From Dendrophyllia cribrosa (taxonomy: Eukaryota; Cnidaria; Anthozoa; Scleractinia; Dendrophylliidae), in assembly GCA_024195265.1 (NCBI GenBank), contig JAJLRJ010000002.1, positions 17,306,941 to 17,370,940 on the forward strand: DNA of 64,000 nt, read 5' to 3'. Made by a program: the position numbers and the translations under genes. This document shows, piece after piece, positions 12,801 through 27,600 of this stretch. Position 1 is the stretch's first letter. Each line of letters starts with the position of its first letter. A model generated the notes under the pieces. The model had not been told where the DNA came from. It saw only the letters and a list, made by a program, of their open reading frames with translations, and did not search any database.

Positions 12801-15800
12801 TTTCATCGGAGATTAGGGTAGTGCGTTCTGCAGTTGAAAGGGGGGATTTTAATTTTTGGTTATTGGAATAAATGAATATGTCTACGGCATATTGACAAAT
12901 TAAGGGTTATTGTGTACAGTGAAACCTGTATTTACCTGTGTATGAAGACGGTAGGGAAAGTTTGGTAGCAGAAAAAAAAAATTAAATCCTTTGAAGTTTG
13001 TTGTAGTTGTCGGTAAAGAAAAGTGCTTGGCGGTCCCTTGGGAAAAGTGGGAAAAGTGCACCGAATTTGCATATGTCAAAACGGTAATTTGAAACCTGAA
13101 AACACGCTGGCAAAAGCGAAAGTCGCAAGTATTTATATAAACAGACTACGCGCTTCTACAAATTCTCTGTTTTCTTTGTAGTTTCGCTCGCCAAATTAAG
13201 ATTAAGCTTTTCCAAACTCTCAGCCTTCATTTTCAAGTTTTCCACAGAAAGTTTGGAGTGTCTTCGGGAATAAACATAAGCCGCGTTTGGTTTCGCGAGC
13301 GTTCCATCGATCCATCCGCATAATCTCCATCAAAGTGAGAAAAACATTCGTCGCTTGATTCTTGCTCGTTTTCTGGCTTGAATCTCGCTCGTGTCTGGCC
13401 ATAAATTTTCGAACGGGATGGCTTGAATATGGCCCGATTCTAGCTCAGTCAAGCCATCCGAATGTCACGGCGGTACATATGTCTCGCTCTATTCTTGCTC
13501 AATTCTCGTTTGTCTCGTTCGTGTCAGCCGAATCATCGCCATGATTTGATTCTCGCTGATTGGCATATTTTCTATGGCCTGAGCATTTTGTCACGTAAAT
13601 ACCAGTTCCCGGCGGCCGAGAAAATTATCACATGGAATCGAGGCTACGTGTGCTAGTCCAAATGGAATCGAGGCTAAGTGTGCCAGTCCAAGATGGCGTC
13701 CAAACCCTGAAATCGACTGGCATCGCGATCGATACCTGCGGGACATGACAAATCCCGCGGGAAAAAAACACGTGAATAGACAGCGTTCTCCTCCGTCGAA
13801 CGCAAAAATCCAATTTGTTACGGTAAAAGGAGAAATATTTATTTACTGATTTATTTTCTATAATCGCGGCCGGGACCAAAAACTGAGCGATCTCTTGGTT
13901 AAAATATGTTCTGGTTGTCCACATGAATTTGTGTTCTTATCTACGAACCGCACAGGTACCCCAATCTCAAGTGATGCTTACACGTTGTAATTTGAACGTC
14001 GTGGTAACTGTTGCGTAATAGCAAAATTATAAGGATTGGTATGGGGAAAATTTACTTCGAATTTGAGCGTAAAATTAGGAACGATATTTGAATAAAACTG
14101 GCTCACCTGAACTTCTTTGTGTGTTTACTTGTGTGTGTCTTGAGTGATTTCTGGGTCGATTCGAAGCGATTCCAGTGAGTTTTAGTTCCACTGTTTCTTC
14201 CTCCCTAAAAGAGATCCCTTGGCTAAAATATGTTCTGGTTGTCCACATGAATTTGTGTTCTTATCTTGCAAAGAACCGAGCAAAACAAAATGGAAATATT
14301 ATTTGACTCACCAGTAAACAACATTAAAATTGCCCGGCACTGGACCTTGATTTGAGCGGAAATCGCTTGTCGTAGAAATTGCAGTCAAAGGCTGCCGGCC
14401 GTTGGCTCGTGTTTCCTTGCGCATATCCACGCACGAGACTGGTCACCTCAACTGTACTCACAGATTGTACGAACGCTCTCGGTGTAGCCTGTTCCAGGCT
14501 CCGAGATAGTGGGGAACGCGCGAAAAAAAGGGAAAAATCGCGGGGGAACTGGTCGGCGGACGCCTTCTCCCCAGTTCCCCCGCGATTTTTCCCCGGTTTT
14601 TTCTTTTTGGCTTCGCGCGTTCCTCACTATCTCGGAGCCTGGAACAGGCTACTCTCAGTGAGTTTCACCCCCTGTTCTCGGTTGTGCCTAAATCATACCG
14701 TCCAGAAGGACGTCGGACACCTTATTGAGACTTATATAACGGAGTAACTGGTTAGCTTTTAGTTGAGGTTGGGGTTAGCAGTTTAAATAGTTAAATTTAG
14801 GACTAAGCAATCCTAGAAGCTAGGTGGTACAGTGGTACGGTAGGCTATGTAAGCCTGAGCTTAGTTGAGGTCACAGGTTTAATCCTGAGTGGGGATTTTA
14901 GATTTTCTTTTTTACACATATTGAAAGTAAAATTCTAAGTGTCGACATTGCATTATATAAGTCTCAATAAGGTGTCCGACGTCCTTCTGGACGGTATGAT
15001 TTGGGCTTGACCCTTGTTCTCTTCTCTCTTCTCGTGGCCGTTAAATTGAAACCCGAGATTCTCCCCCGAGGAGTTATAATAGTTAATGGTAATGGGAGCT
15101 CGAGTTAATAATAATGGAAACTTGAGACTAGACGCGTCGTATTTACTAAGCGGCAAACAAGATAATATTTGAAACGTGCAAGGTCAACCGTCTTCGCTCT
15201 GATTCAAATCGCTTCCAAAACGACTCAAAAGGACACAGGAAAACAGGTAAATAACAATATTTTTATTAAATAATTATGTTATAGCTAATAAAGCGTTTGG
15301 GTTTCCTGTGGAAATTCATTCAGACTACTGAGTTTTTCGTCAATTACGGTTAACTAGTCTTTAGTATGAAAACTTTTTTATTACAGAAATTATCCGTTTG
15401 AAAACAGCAGATAACTAGACGGATAAACTAGACCAGTTATCTGCCTGGTCTTTTAAAAATACATGGTCTTTATTAAAATACATATTCCATGAGTTATTCG
15501 TAGAGAGCGAAAAACGCGCCTGGAGTTATCCTTCTGCAATGTGAACACGACTATTTTACAACATTAAAAGTGTGACAATCTAAAAAAGCGGTTGAATGGT
15601 ACTTTCGTAAGGGCGCCACAAGATTTGTGATTTTTTTCTAGGTTTTAATTAGAATCTCGAGAGTAATAACAATAATAATAATAATAATAATAATAATAAT
15701 CAACTTTATTTATCGAGGGTGACGCTTGACAGTATAAAATACTGATAAACTCGTGGCCCTCTAGACAAATTAAAAATGAACACACACAAATTAAAGAATA

Positions 15801-18800
15801 ATGAAGTAAATAAAAATTAGCCAATAAACAATTAAAATATGATATATCTAAGAATTAATAAAATATAAGAATATAAAAAGAATAACGTATGAAATGGTAA
15901 AATGATGCACATCTTTATAGGACTCTAAAAAATACTTATATAGAGACTTCTTCAAAATTTCTAAACTAGTGCTACTCTTAATTTCATTGGGGAGTGAATT
16001 CCAAAATCTAATAGCTGATACTTGAAAAGTCCTAGCACCTCCTGATTCTCTTTTATACTTTGGACAAATTAAAGGGTTAGGAAACTGACTTACCCCTGAT
16101 CTACTGTTGACGCATTTCTTACTTCCCACGTGCTGCAATGATCCTCCAGCAGTGAAACTAAACTGATGGCCTCCACATGATGAGTACAAACCAAGCGCAA
16201 CACCATCTATCACTGATCCCACTGGTTGGACACATTTTCCACTCTTGGTGTGTATCAAACTACCATTATCCAATTTAAACTCCAGTCTGATAAAGAGATT
16301 GTCAAAGGTCAAGAGAGAGGTGTCAATGGCGACATCATACAGTACTGTGCACAAGTTATGAGAGGGACTGGACGAAATTCGTTCTTGAGGTGATTCCACG
16401 GTTTTGCATTGCGGATCACTTATTGCGCATAATTTCTTGCATCATTAGCGCGTGGACGAGCGTACGCACATTTAGAACATAGAGGTTTCCTTTGAGACTA
16501 AGCTCGCTAAAAATAAGTGCTGTTTACTCATAAACGAGCAAGCTCGAGCACAGGTACCCAACTTTTCTTTTTCCTCCTTTCTAATCAAGTAACCAAAACC
16601 TTTGTGCTCGAAAAGACTTAATAAATTTCTATTGTTGAAAACGGATTTTGCTTTGTAAGTGCCTAGCGCTAAGACCACTCTGTCTAAAACGACTGTAAAA
16701 AGTTTACCTATGTCCAACGTTGAGTTCTGAGGAGTTTTCAAATAATGGCAATACACTTCTATGACAACACTGCTTAAATGCCAAAATAGGTCATATTCGA
16801 TGCCTGACAGCTCCTTAACCAACACGGGCACCCCCATTTTTGAACAATAATCTATTGTAAGTTCTATTTCAGTGGAATTACCTTAATCAGTTTTCGCGAA
16901 TATTCGACGAAATATCTCAAATTTCGAGAGAAACTATGAGGTATAGACTGAGTTGAGATATACTGAAAAATAATAGCAGAAAAACTAACAAAACCGTGAA
17001 CTGTGCAGGTCTAATGTTCATATCTTTAACCCTATTTAGCCTGGAATGTTTTGAGTTCCTGAGCCTTGGAAGGAATGGAGGGGGGTTCTCGTAACTTCAA
17101 GAGTATTAATTAAAGCTATGACAATGAATCCTAAGTTCTGCATAGCCGCCATTTTGGATACGCCATAAAAATGTACAAGGAAAGGAAAAAACAATGCATA
17201 GAGAGCATAACTTCAAGAACATTAAAGCTATGACGTTCTATGACATAATTATAACTATACGGGCACTAAAGTTATGACAATGAAGCCTACTGAATACATC
17301 AAACTTTGCAGTCCGCAAATGGGACTATGGCGTCATATGACGTGATAATTCGGTAATAGACCATTTTACAGTTGTGTGCTCAGTATCCTGGCCTTTGCGT
17401 GAAAGTGAGGCTGGGGTTGACTTTGTTTTGATACAAACCTTCCTGCTTTTCATATGTAAATCATGTTAGTTAGCATAAGAACAACATGATTTACATCTGA
17501 ACAGAAGAAAGGTTTCTATCAAAACAAGTCAACTTCAGCCTCATTTCCACACAAAGCCCAGGTTACTAAGTAGAAACTGTAAAATGGTCTATTAAAGTTA
17601 TGCACAGCCGCCACTTGGATCCACCATCTTGAATTTCTTCAAAATCTCATAAAACCGTCCAAATTGACTCGATCAAAAGTAATCAAAACCAAAACTAGGA
17701 ACGCTATGTGGCGCAAATATGTAAAAGTTATAAAGAAAATTGTTGTCAGATAAATTTTAGTAAAAGTCACGAAGTTTGATGTCGTTTGATTTCATATTCT
17801 AAAACTCATTAATGATTCATAACAGAACATAAAGGAAATCGCTATCGTGAAGGAGGTTTGGATACCCGGTCTTAATTTGAATAGATTTTGGCGATTTCAT
17901 TCCTTCGTTTTCTCCGCGTTTAATGATCAGTTTGAGAAGCTTTATTAAACACTCGAAACAGTGTTTCATCAGGTATCTAAACACCTTGAAGTTGAGTTGA
18001 GAAAAACTCGGCTGCGCCTCGTTTTTTAACCCACTTCTCAGTGTTTGGATGTCCATAAAAAACATTCTTCCTCGTGTTTGATAAATTACTTAAAAAGTTG
18101 TGAATGTTGAAAGTTAGCACGGGCATTTTGTGTACCCCCCCCCCCCCCCCCCCCGGCTAAATAGGGTTAACAATTTGACGTAAAACTGTTTGATTCAATA
18201 ATATATTGTCATTAGAAATATTTTTCACATTATTCAGTTTAAATTGTTAAATTTTATAGTGACACCGTCTTACAAGTAATCTGCTCCAGCATTTACTTAC
18301 CTGCTTAAGCCACATCCGGTATACATAACCATCTTGTTTCCTTCAGCTACACTGTCTCCTCCACCAACTGGATGAATGCATTTTAAAGATCCAAGGTGAA
18401 CTAAGCAACCTGGACCATTCACACTTGTTGTTCCTAAAACATTACAAAATGTGGTTGACATACCTGGGTCTATAATGTATACTGTTTTACAAAGCAGACA
18501 TAATCTCGCATATAATTTTTATAATTACACATAAACCGAAGCAAATAGAGCTCGAACTTGATATTTTATGATTTTGTGGTTTACTCCCCGGAAGAGGGGG
18601 GGGGGGGGGGGTACTCCCTTATATACGCTATATAGGTATGTGCCGCCCTATAGGGTAGGGTTTTTGAGGTGCCCAGTCCTTAGATAGGGTATCCTTTTTG
18701 TTATTTTTGGTATTGTGATCCTTAGATATTCCTTAGATAGGGTCACTAAATTGCAGTATCCACCCCAACGCGCAAAACGAGAAAGATATGGCCTGTTAAA

Positions 18801-21800
18801 ACTGTACTACACGCCTGGTTTTGGGCCTTAAAAAGGGTATCAAATCTCGATTTTCTACCCTTAAATAGGGCTAGGGTCAGGGTTTGAGAACCTTGGCGGC
18901 ACACACCTATCCTAAATTGTCGGGAGTACCCCCCCCCCCCCCCCCCCGGGGTTTACTCTCACTTGTCAAGCTCTTCGGGAACGAAGGGCGATGTGGTGTT
19001 TAACAAGGAGACATCCGTGTTTTGTCTGGCTTAGATCGAAACGACCCCGTGAGATAGTTTCAATCATGCTCAGAGTAAACACATTTCGATCATGATTCGC
19101 GTAATGCGTCACCTGATGTGAACACTTTTCATAGTGAAACATGTTTCATTCGTGATCAACTAAACATGTTTCGCCCTAGTGTGAACACAGCATTAGACAG
19201 ACTAAACATGTTTCGCCCTAGTGTGAACACAGCATAAGACAGACTAAACATGTTTCGCCCTAGTGTGAACACAGCATTAATCTTGAAAAAAAAGCTGGCT
19301 CGAGCTTGAAGGAGCAGGCGCGAAACGTGTTTTGAAATTAACACTAATGTGAACAATAAAATGGCAACCTTGTTAACGGGAAACGTGTTTTCTTGAAGCT
19401 AAATTATTAAGCAACTCGATACTGAAAACGAACACTCGTTAACTCGAACGTCCTGACAACTCGGTGCAATAATTTAATTTATCCCGGATATTAACACGAA
19501 CATTTAACTAACAGTTAACTCGAATTACTTTCTGTTCCTCTAACGGTTGGAGCTGTCATCAAGCTAAAACAAACTTTAATTTTTAGCGGAACTCTCGCGG
19601 GCCGAAGGCCCGCTCGCGTAGCTCCATACACATAGAACCTATGCCCTTTATTTTTCATGGTCATGGCTAGCGGAATGTTTCGCGGGCGCGTCGGTCCGTG
19701 TGCCGCTGTTGGGCAGGGCTAGCTCGCGGGCACGTATGACGTCTCAGGGATAAAATCTTGCTTCGAGGAACTAAATACGTTTTTATCAATGCGGGAGCAA
19801 AATGCGGGGAGATGTTTATCACTTCGGATTTCAGAACTGAAGAAGCGGAGATGTAAAGAATTTCCCGCAGTCGAGGGACTTAAAGGTAAAACAAATTCAG
19901 TTGCATTTTTTCGATGGGCATTTATGTTGATATCAATCTGTGATTGACTTTTTCTTTGTGGTCTTGTTAGTTTTGGAGAATTGTTTATAAAACGTGTTCA
20001 AATTCAGTTGTTCCATGATTTCTTTCATAGAAGACAGCTCGGCCTCGATGCGCTATAAACGGTTCGCGTTTTGCTTTTAAACATAAACTTAGGGATATTT
20101 GAATAAAATTTTTCGAAAGAAGATTGTGTTGTCCATTTTTATGTGTTTGTTCATTCATTACAAAGGTTAAAAAGCGATTTTATGTAAACAAAACAAGACT
20201 TGGTTTTATAGTTCTAACTTCACTCGCGTCGCCTTATGCAAATATGTTTTTGTATTTTTTTGCAAATTTGATTTCCAAGTTAGTTTCTCGGGCAATTTTT
20301 GATAAGCAACAGGTGTATTGTATTCTGAAATTAGTCGTACTAGTTATTATAGACGGAGAAAAAGTTGTTTTTGTGAACGTTTGAACGGTCTAAATGTACT
20401 GCAGACGGTTGCGTTATTCTATTTTTGAGAATTGCTAAAATTGAAAAATAGCCCGGTCGTCAATCTTAATTATTGTGCTTCCGACCTTTCACCTCAGTTA
20501 AGATTATCATCGACTTTCTGTTCAGAGAGCTACGCTGTTAGCAGGGCCGTAGCCAGTATGAGGCAAACCGATGCACTTGCCTCAGTCATTTTTTCTTTTC
20601 TTTTTTTTCCGGGGAAAGTAAGATGTTTTTAATTTTTTTGAAGGAGAAAGTAAGACAGTACCAGCAAATAACCATGGATATTGCCTCAGTCCTTATTTTT
20701 TTCTGGCTACGGCCCTGTCAGTTAGGCTCAGCCTATCTATATACTGAGACCTACGTAACGTGAAAGCACAGTTAACCCAAGCTCCTGATACTATGAAGGC
20801 GACTAGTTGTCCTATTCCTGTTTCTATTTCTATATACTAAGACCTACGTAACGTGAAAGCACAGTTAACCCAAGCTCCTGATACTATGAAGGCGATTAGT
20901 TGTCCTATTCCTGTTTCTATTTCTATATACTGAGACCTACGTAACGTGAAAGCACAGTTAACCCAAGCTCCTGATATTATGAAGGCGACTAGTTGTCCTA
21001 TTCCTGTTTCTATTTCTATATACTGAGACCTATGTAACGTAAAAGCACAGTTAACCCAAGCTCCTGATATTATGAAGGCGACTAGTTGTCCTATTCCTGT
21101 TTCTATTTCTATATACTGAGACCTACGTAACGTGAAAGCACAGTTAACCCAAGCTCCTGATACTATGAAGGCGACTAGTTGTCCTATTCCTGTTTCTATT
21201 TCTATATACTGAGACCTACGTAACGTGAAAGCACAGTTAACCCAAGCTCCTGATACTATGAAGGCGATTAGTTGTCCTATTCCTGTTTCTATTTCTGTTC
21301 CTATTTCCATTCTATGAAATCACTGGTAATCCTTGCAATCTGATTGGCTCTCAGCAGTGCGATTTGTTCCCGAATCGCACTATTTTTTGCTCCAAATCGC
21401 ATCTTTTTCTTAGCAGTGCGATTTATTCCCAAATCGCACTGTTTTTTGCTCTAAATCGCTTCTTTTTTCTCAGCAGTGCGATTTATTCCCGAATCGCACT
21501 ATTTTTTGCTCTAAATCGCATCTATAAGTCACATCAATATTGGTACTGACTAAAATCCTGTATTTGGGCAATTAAATTGTGCGATTTCAAAATGGATGTA
21601 ATAAAATGGAAATTGAACTTTGTGTCGTGCAATTTTGGTGTGAAATCATACTTGTGATTTCAAATCGAACTCGCACTGCGTGCTCGTTTGATTTTGAAAT
21701 CACGCGTATGATTTCAGACCAAATTGCACTCCACTCAGTTCAATTACCATTATTCTATTCTTACTTCGCGCCCATTGTGGGCTGAACAAGCTTACACCTA

Positions 21801-24608
21801 TGCGTATTAATACATAATTCACACTCATTGTCCAAGTGTGTTTTTTGTGGAAATTTACTCACCTAAAGTCCAACACTGGTCGGCTCTTCTTCTCTTGACG
21901 GACCTAATCGCCAAGTCACACTGGAAATTCTGATCATCTTGTATCGGGTCACACTTGCTTTGAATCAGCTTCGAACCCATGGATGCTCCGTTTGAATCGA
22001 TACATAACTTAGAATGCGTGTTCTACAAAACAAATTAGCAGGCGTATATGCTAATTAGAAATCGAAACGTCAACGTTATCAATACAGAAACATTTTAACG
22101 TACATATAGCAACGCATGGAAATAGACTAGCTAGCCAGATGATGTCAAACGCTTACTTCATACACCTTATGGCCCACGCCCATAAGGTCTAGCTTGAACC
22201 GTGGTCTAAGTTTAACATGTTAATAGCTTTATTACCCCGTTTCAACAAGACCCAATTTAGTGCTTCTAAAGTGCTGTTTTGTTGGCACCTCAATTTCAAT
22301 GCTTGATTGCGGCGGCGTGTGCCGCATTGTTCAAGAAGGTGGAGCTTAAATTCATTACTATTCTTGCGGGAAATTCAAAGAAAGTCCGTTCTATTGTTAT
22401 GCAAGTTTCTGAGCATAGCGAAAGCTGGAAAGTTAGTAAGAACTTTAGAAAGATGGATTTTGCGACCACTTTCAAACACCATTTTCCGTTGATACTCGGC
22501 ATCTTTAAACAACAAACAATCAAAGCCATATGGTAACTTTCAGAACAAGCGCTTTGGCGAAGAAAAATTCAACCTCGAAATATCTTCCCATACAAAAAGA
22601 AACCTAAAATAGACCAAATTCAAGCAAAATTTGCGACCGGTTCCACATTAAGTAAAATCTCGGAAAAGGTCTCATTCTTTCCATTGATATCTTATCTACA
22701 AAAGCCATATGGTAAACTTTAGGAAACTTAAGTAATAAACTCGAAAACTCGCCAAACGTATGCCGTTTTCAAGTCATTTTCCTTATTGTTAACCGCTTTG
22801 CATTCTGATTGATTTTGAAATTTCGCGCGGAGCACGCATAAAATTCCCGGATGTGTCGCAGCATTCTGGGCTATGATGGAACTGACATTCTCCTTTGCCA
22901 CCAGCAATCAACTTTTAACGCTTGACTTCAATACTTCTTTAGGAAGTCTATAAACCATTCCTAATTTCAACAAAATGATCATTGACAGGTTGAAAAGGGA
23001 AACGTATTACAATTTGCGTCAGCACGTTGTTACAAATTGCGTATAGTAACGATTATTACAAAATGCTGCAACCCTTATTACAAAATGCGTTGTTTCCATT
23101 GATCACAAAATGCCGCAATTGCTGTTACAAAATGCGTAAGTTATTACAAAATGCTGCAACCATTATTACAAAATGCGTAAGTTATTATAAAATGCGTCAT
23201 TATTACAAAATGTCGCAGGACATGCATAATCATCCATTCAATCAGCGACATTTTCACGGGCAAATTTCCCGCCAGAGTTATCTACTCGCTTCCGATTGGT
23301 CTAAACAATGAATTTAAATCGGTTACGTCATAGCTTGCACATGCGCCGTACCGTGAATCCCTTCCTTTAAAACCGATCTGCAGACTTAAAATGGATTTTT
23401 CAATAGAGACACGCAATTTAAATGCGTTTTACCGCATATCTACGTTAAAATAATAAAATTTTACCTCCCTAATGACATACATACATACATTATTTATTAT
23501 CTTTCCCCGAGGGGCTTTTCAAAGATAATACAAAAGATAAAAAATAATTAATTAATAAAACAATAAGAACTACCGCGAAGTACATATTACAATAAATGTA
23601 GTGAAACTTTAAAATATAAATATACAAAAGTTTAAAAAGTTATATACAGTAGTGAGAATATGTACAAGTGATTAAAAATTATATACAAAAATGGAACTAT
23701 ATCTTATTAAATATAAAAACAATAATCCTTTATTTCTCCTTAATTAAATCATCAACCATTAATTTACAATCTATAGAGCGTTTTCACTTGACGTCATAGC
23801 CGCCATATTGGTGTTCCCGTACAAAAGAATTTTAATTAACTTCTTTTGTTAGGAACACCAACATGGCTGCCATGGCCCTTGTCATTTGAGTCCCACGGGA
23901 CTGAAGGTCACGTGAGTGAAAACGCTCTATATCTAAGTGACCTTTTAAAAATATGGACATTTCTTGAAAGTTTGAGCGAAGCATCGAGTGAATTCCATAA
24001 AGTTACTGTTCTATAATAAAATGTTTTTTGTCCGGTGGCTGTTTTAAAAAAGCGGTACATTAAGTTTTTGGGAGTTGCGAGTTCTGCGATTTGTTATACC
24101 CGTGCGTTTGATGAATTGTGAAGACAGGTATTCTGGAACACAGCCTGTCATACACTTATTTTAAATGCCATGATGGCGTTACGATAATACAACTCGCTAG
24201 CGACCGGTAACCATTTTAATTATTTTAAGAAAGGCGTTATCATATTTTCGGTCTCCGCTTACAATCCGGCAGGCAAAATTTTCAACAGCTTGTGGTTTCT
24301 GAATGTTATTCTTTGACGTATTTGCCCATACGTGGCCTAATGGCGTAGTGCATGTAACGGCAGTTGAAGGCGCAAGTTAGAATCACGTTCAGGACTCGAA
24401 AACAATTTCCGAGTCCCCGAATTATTTTAATTCAAATACAGGGCGACCTTATTTAAACTAGACCATATCCTGTTAAAATATTTGATTTTAGAAATAAATA
24501 GTTATAATAAATAAAAATAAATTGACTGCTAAGAAAATCGATAACGATGTCGTCGTGTTGTAGACATTTGTTCCTTCATCCCACCCTGAGGAGCCGACCG
24601 GGTTTAAA

Positions 24609-24650
<42 letters not shown>

Positions 24651-27600
24651 AGTTCCGATTGATAACCTTTGCTTATTCTTTGTGTTATCTCAGAAAGTGG
24701 TTAGCTAAGAAACTTAGGGAGCATTTATTTTGGGAATACTATCGATCATTTTCAGAAGAACTTGTTACTACCATGATTTGTCCTTTTTGTGTGTAAGACC
24801 ACATCTGTCTTTCATCAGTGCCATTGCATCCCGTCACTTTAATGAGAGCGCCATCTGTCGTGGAATCCACGTATAAACAGGGGCCGTATCTGTCGTCTGT
24901 CGCTGACTGCTGATTCTCAATCTTGAAGAATTCTGAATCATAATAGTATCATTCACTTTCAAAGTAAAGTCATGTAATCTACCTACATATACTACTTACT
25001 TTTTTTTCATTTATTTATTTCGCCAAACCTTAGCAGATAACAATACAGAATTAAATATAAGGTGAAAAAAAAATAAGTAAAAAGGTATAATATTTCCAAG
25101 GAAAGAAAAACGTACAGTACAAATTAAATTAAGTCACATTGTATGTAGGAAGGAGAGGAGAGGGGCACGTCTAGATAAACTAATATTGTGCCCCTTAAGT
25201 TACGTCAGTATAACAAAAAAAATTGTGATTTTTTAGTAAAAAAGTAAAGGAAAACCTATAAAAATAACTCGGTAATATACTACTTATAGCTACCTGCATT
25301 TTTTTGTGGTACTGTTTGTTAAATATATGCTGTATTCGGTGGTTCTAGTTTTTAAATCTGTCAGTGGGATGGATTTCAAATTTCACATATTACCTGTTAG
25401 TTGAAAGTCAACAAACGGGTTCGGCGTATCGTAGTAGTTCTCTAAAGTGTCCGTATTGTCTTTGTTCATTTTGTCCTTGTACCAGTTAGTGGCACTGTCA
25501 CTTCCCCTTAACAGACTGCCAACGATGTCATTCAGATTGAGAGAGATAGAGAGGTACAGTTCTTTTCCAAATATGACCATGTCAACACCAGCGGCAAACG
25601 TCACGTCAGGAAAGGCTCCGCCAGCGTATGTTGACAATGCAAATTCAATAATGATACTAGTAGGAAATAAAATTAACAGTATTAAAAGCTTGAGAAAAAA
25701 AGAAGATAAAGTCTTCACGAGCCTAGTGGCTCACAACTGCCAGAGGGTCAAGCCCAAATCATACCGTCTAGAAGGACGTCGGACACCTTATTGAGACTTA
25801 TATAACGGAGTAACTGGTTAGCTTTCAGTTGAGGTTAGGAGTAGCAATTTATACAGTTAAATTTAGGACTAAGCAATCCGAGAAATTAGGTGGTACAGTG
25901 GTACGGTAGGCTATTTAAGCCTAAGCCTAGCTGAGGTCACGGGTTCAAACCTGAGTGGGCATTTTAGATTTTCTTTTTTACATTTTAAAATTTATTGAAA
26001 ATGAAAGTGTCGACATTACGTTATATAAGTATCAATAAGGTGTCCGACGTCCTTCTGGACGGTATGATTTAGGCACAACCCTGCCAGAGCTTAGCTCGGT
26101 TTCTGTAACATGAAGCGACTGAAAGTATTACTATTCCCCCCCCCCTCCCGCCCTGGATGGGATGCTAGTCCATCGCAAGGTTACCCCCAGCTTTAAATGG
26201 TGCGGTGCCTATTTATACACCTGGCTGACGATAGACAGTGTGTAAAACAAAGTTTCTTATCTAAGGAAATCATCACGACGGCAGAGACAAGGCTCGAACC
26301 ACTGACCTTCAGGTTGAAAGTCCGACTCGCTAACCACTAGAAAGTAACTAAGAAATTGTATTGTAGAATTGCTTTGACCAAAAAAGGCCAAAATTCCCGT
26401 GATACTTTAAAGAAGAAATGACTTATGCCAGATCATACAGACAGACAGTTTAATTTCCATTCGGAAAGACAGAGTGAAAGAGGTGATTACTCTCTCTTCC
26501 TTTCGTTCACAGAAGCCGGAAAACGCCTGTTTTGAATGGGATGAAAAATGACAAGGAAACTAATATCACTTGGACCTTATAAGGAACCAACGTACCCAGG
26601 AGTTTCTTTTATGATATATTCTTTTATGTCGCTTTAGTGTACAAAATAGTTTTTCTTCCGCAAAAATGAGCTGTGCAGGATTTTTTAGGGCGAAATTTCT
26701 ACCCCCCCCCCCCCCCTTCACCAGAGAGAAGGAATAAAGAAAACAATTTACCTATTTACTCTGAATGCGGTGAGGAGGAAGTTGATTGCGGCGCCCACCC
26801 AAGCAGTCGCCTTCTCAGTAAGATACAGGAAACCAATTGCCACATCGAACACAACACACAAGCCTTTGGTGAATGTCTCCGCAATATTGCATGAGAATGA
26901 ACAAAAACTTGCAATTCCTGACAACAAACATAGGCTAATTTAATGGGGGAAATCAGAATCGGGATTCTTGAATCCAAAAACGGATTTTTCCGATATAAAC
27001 GGATTATGAAATCCTTGAATCCATCCTCCGGTGACAATCATCTGATCAAATCCAGTAAATCCGGACTTTTGAGATTTGTTACCTGAGCATTCTTATAGGA
27101 AAGGATTCAAGAAAGGTATATAAAATAGGCCATTTCCGAGTTGCCTTTAGCCTCTCTATCAAAGCGAGGCTAGGTGCAAACCCTTTCATATGGAAATGAG
27201 TTTTCATTCACATGCAAATAAAACTTATTTGCATGTGAATGAAAACTCATTTTCATATGAAAGGTTTAGCACCTAGCCTCGCTTTGATAGAGAGGCTAAA
27301 GGCAACTCGGAAATGGCCTATTGGCTAGCGGTCTGTCGTGCAATTTTACTCGTTTTGACTGCTATTTTCGGTGCATATATTTTGAATATTATTCGTTGAA
27401 GCAGAGAGAAAATCAGAAACGAGTCAAAACAGTTTTTTTTTCATTTGCATACCAACGGTGTTTTTACAGAAATGATCCACGTGTTCGGATTTGTCGTTGT
27501 TGTTTTTTTTTTTGCTGTTGTTGTTGTTGTCAGATCACAAAATCCGTTTTTGGATTCTCCAAAACATTCACAGCCACAGTGTAAGTTACACGTGTCATAC

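Larger units (their letters stand above)
22023..24771 (-). other. Intron 12
   Basis: Holds the TTACAAAATGCG array, the MITE at 23772-23931, a (CATA) run near 23476 and an ATT microsatellite at 24608-24650. The open frames at 22279-22536 lie on opposite strands of a stretch with no recognisable domain. Sequence from 24247 on is repeated after the N gap. Confidence 0.55.

Noticed and set aside
15848..16399. 183-codon frame as a single protein
   Set aside because: It is exon 15 plus intron plus a LINE tail in the same frame; a strong GTAAGT donor separates them.
16472..16837. 121-codon minus frame in intron 14
   Set aside because: No recognised domain, no in-phase splice sites, and exons 14 and 15 already join directly in phase.
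20837..21310. 157-codon minus-strand open frame
   Set aside because: Repeats a 31-residue unit of a 93-bp tandem array and does not join the neighbouring exons, so annotated as repeat (kept as a low-priority finding).
23028..23215. CRISPR-like array
   Set aside because: Short irregular TTACAAAATGCG repeats without uniform spacers, in a eukaryotic intron.
25447..25794. Plus-strand 115-codon frame opposite exon 11
   Set aside because: Antisense shadow of a well-supported exon; runs into a mobile element.
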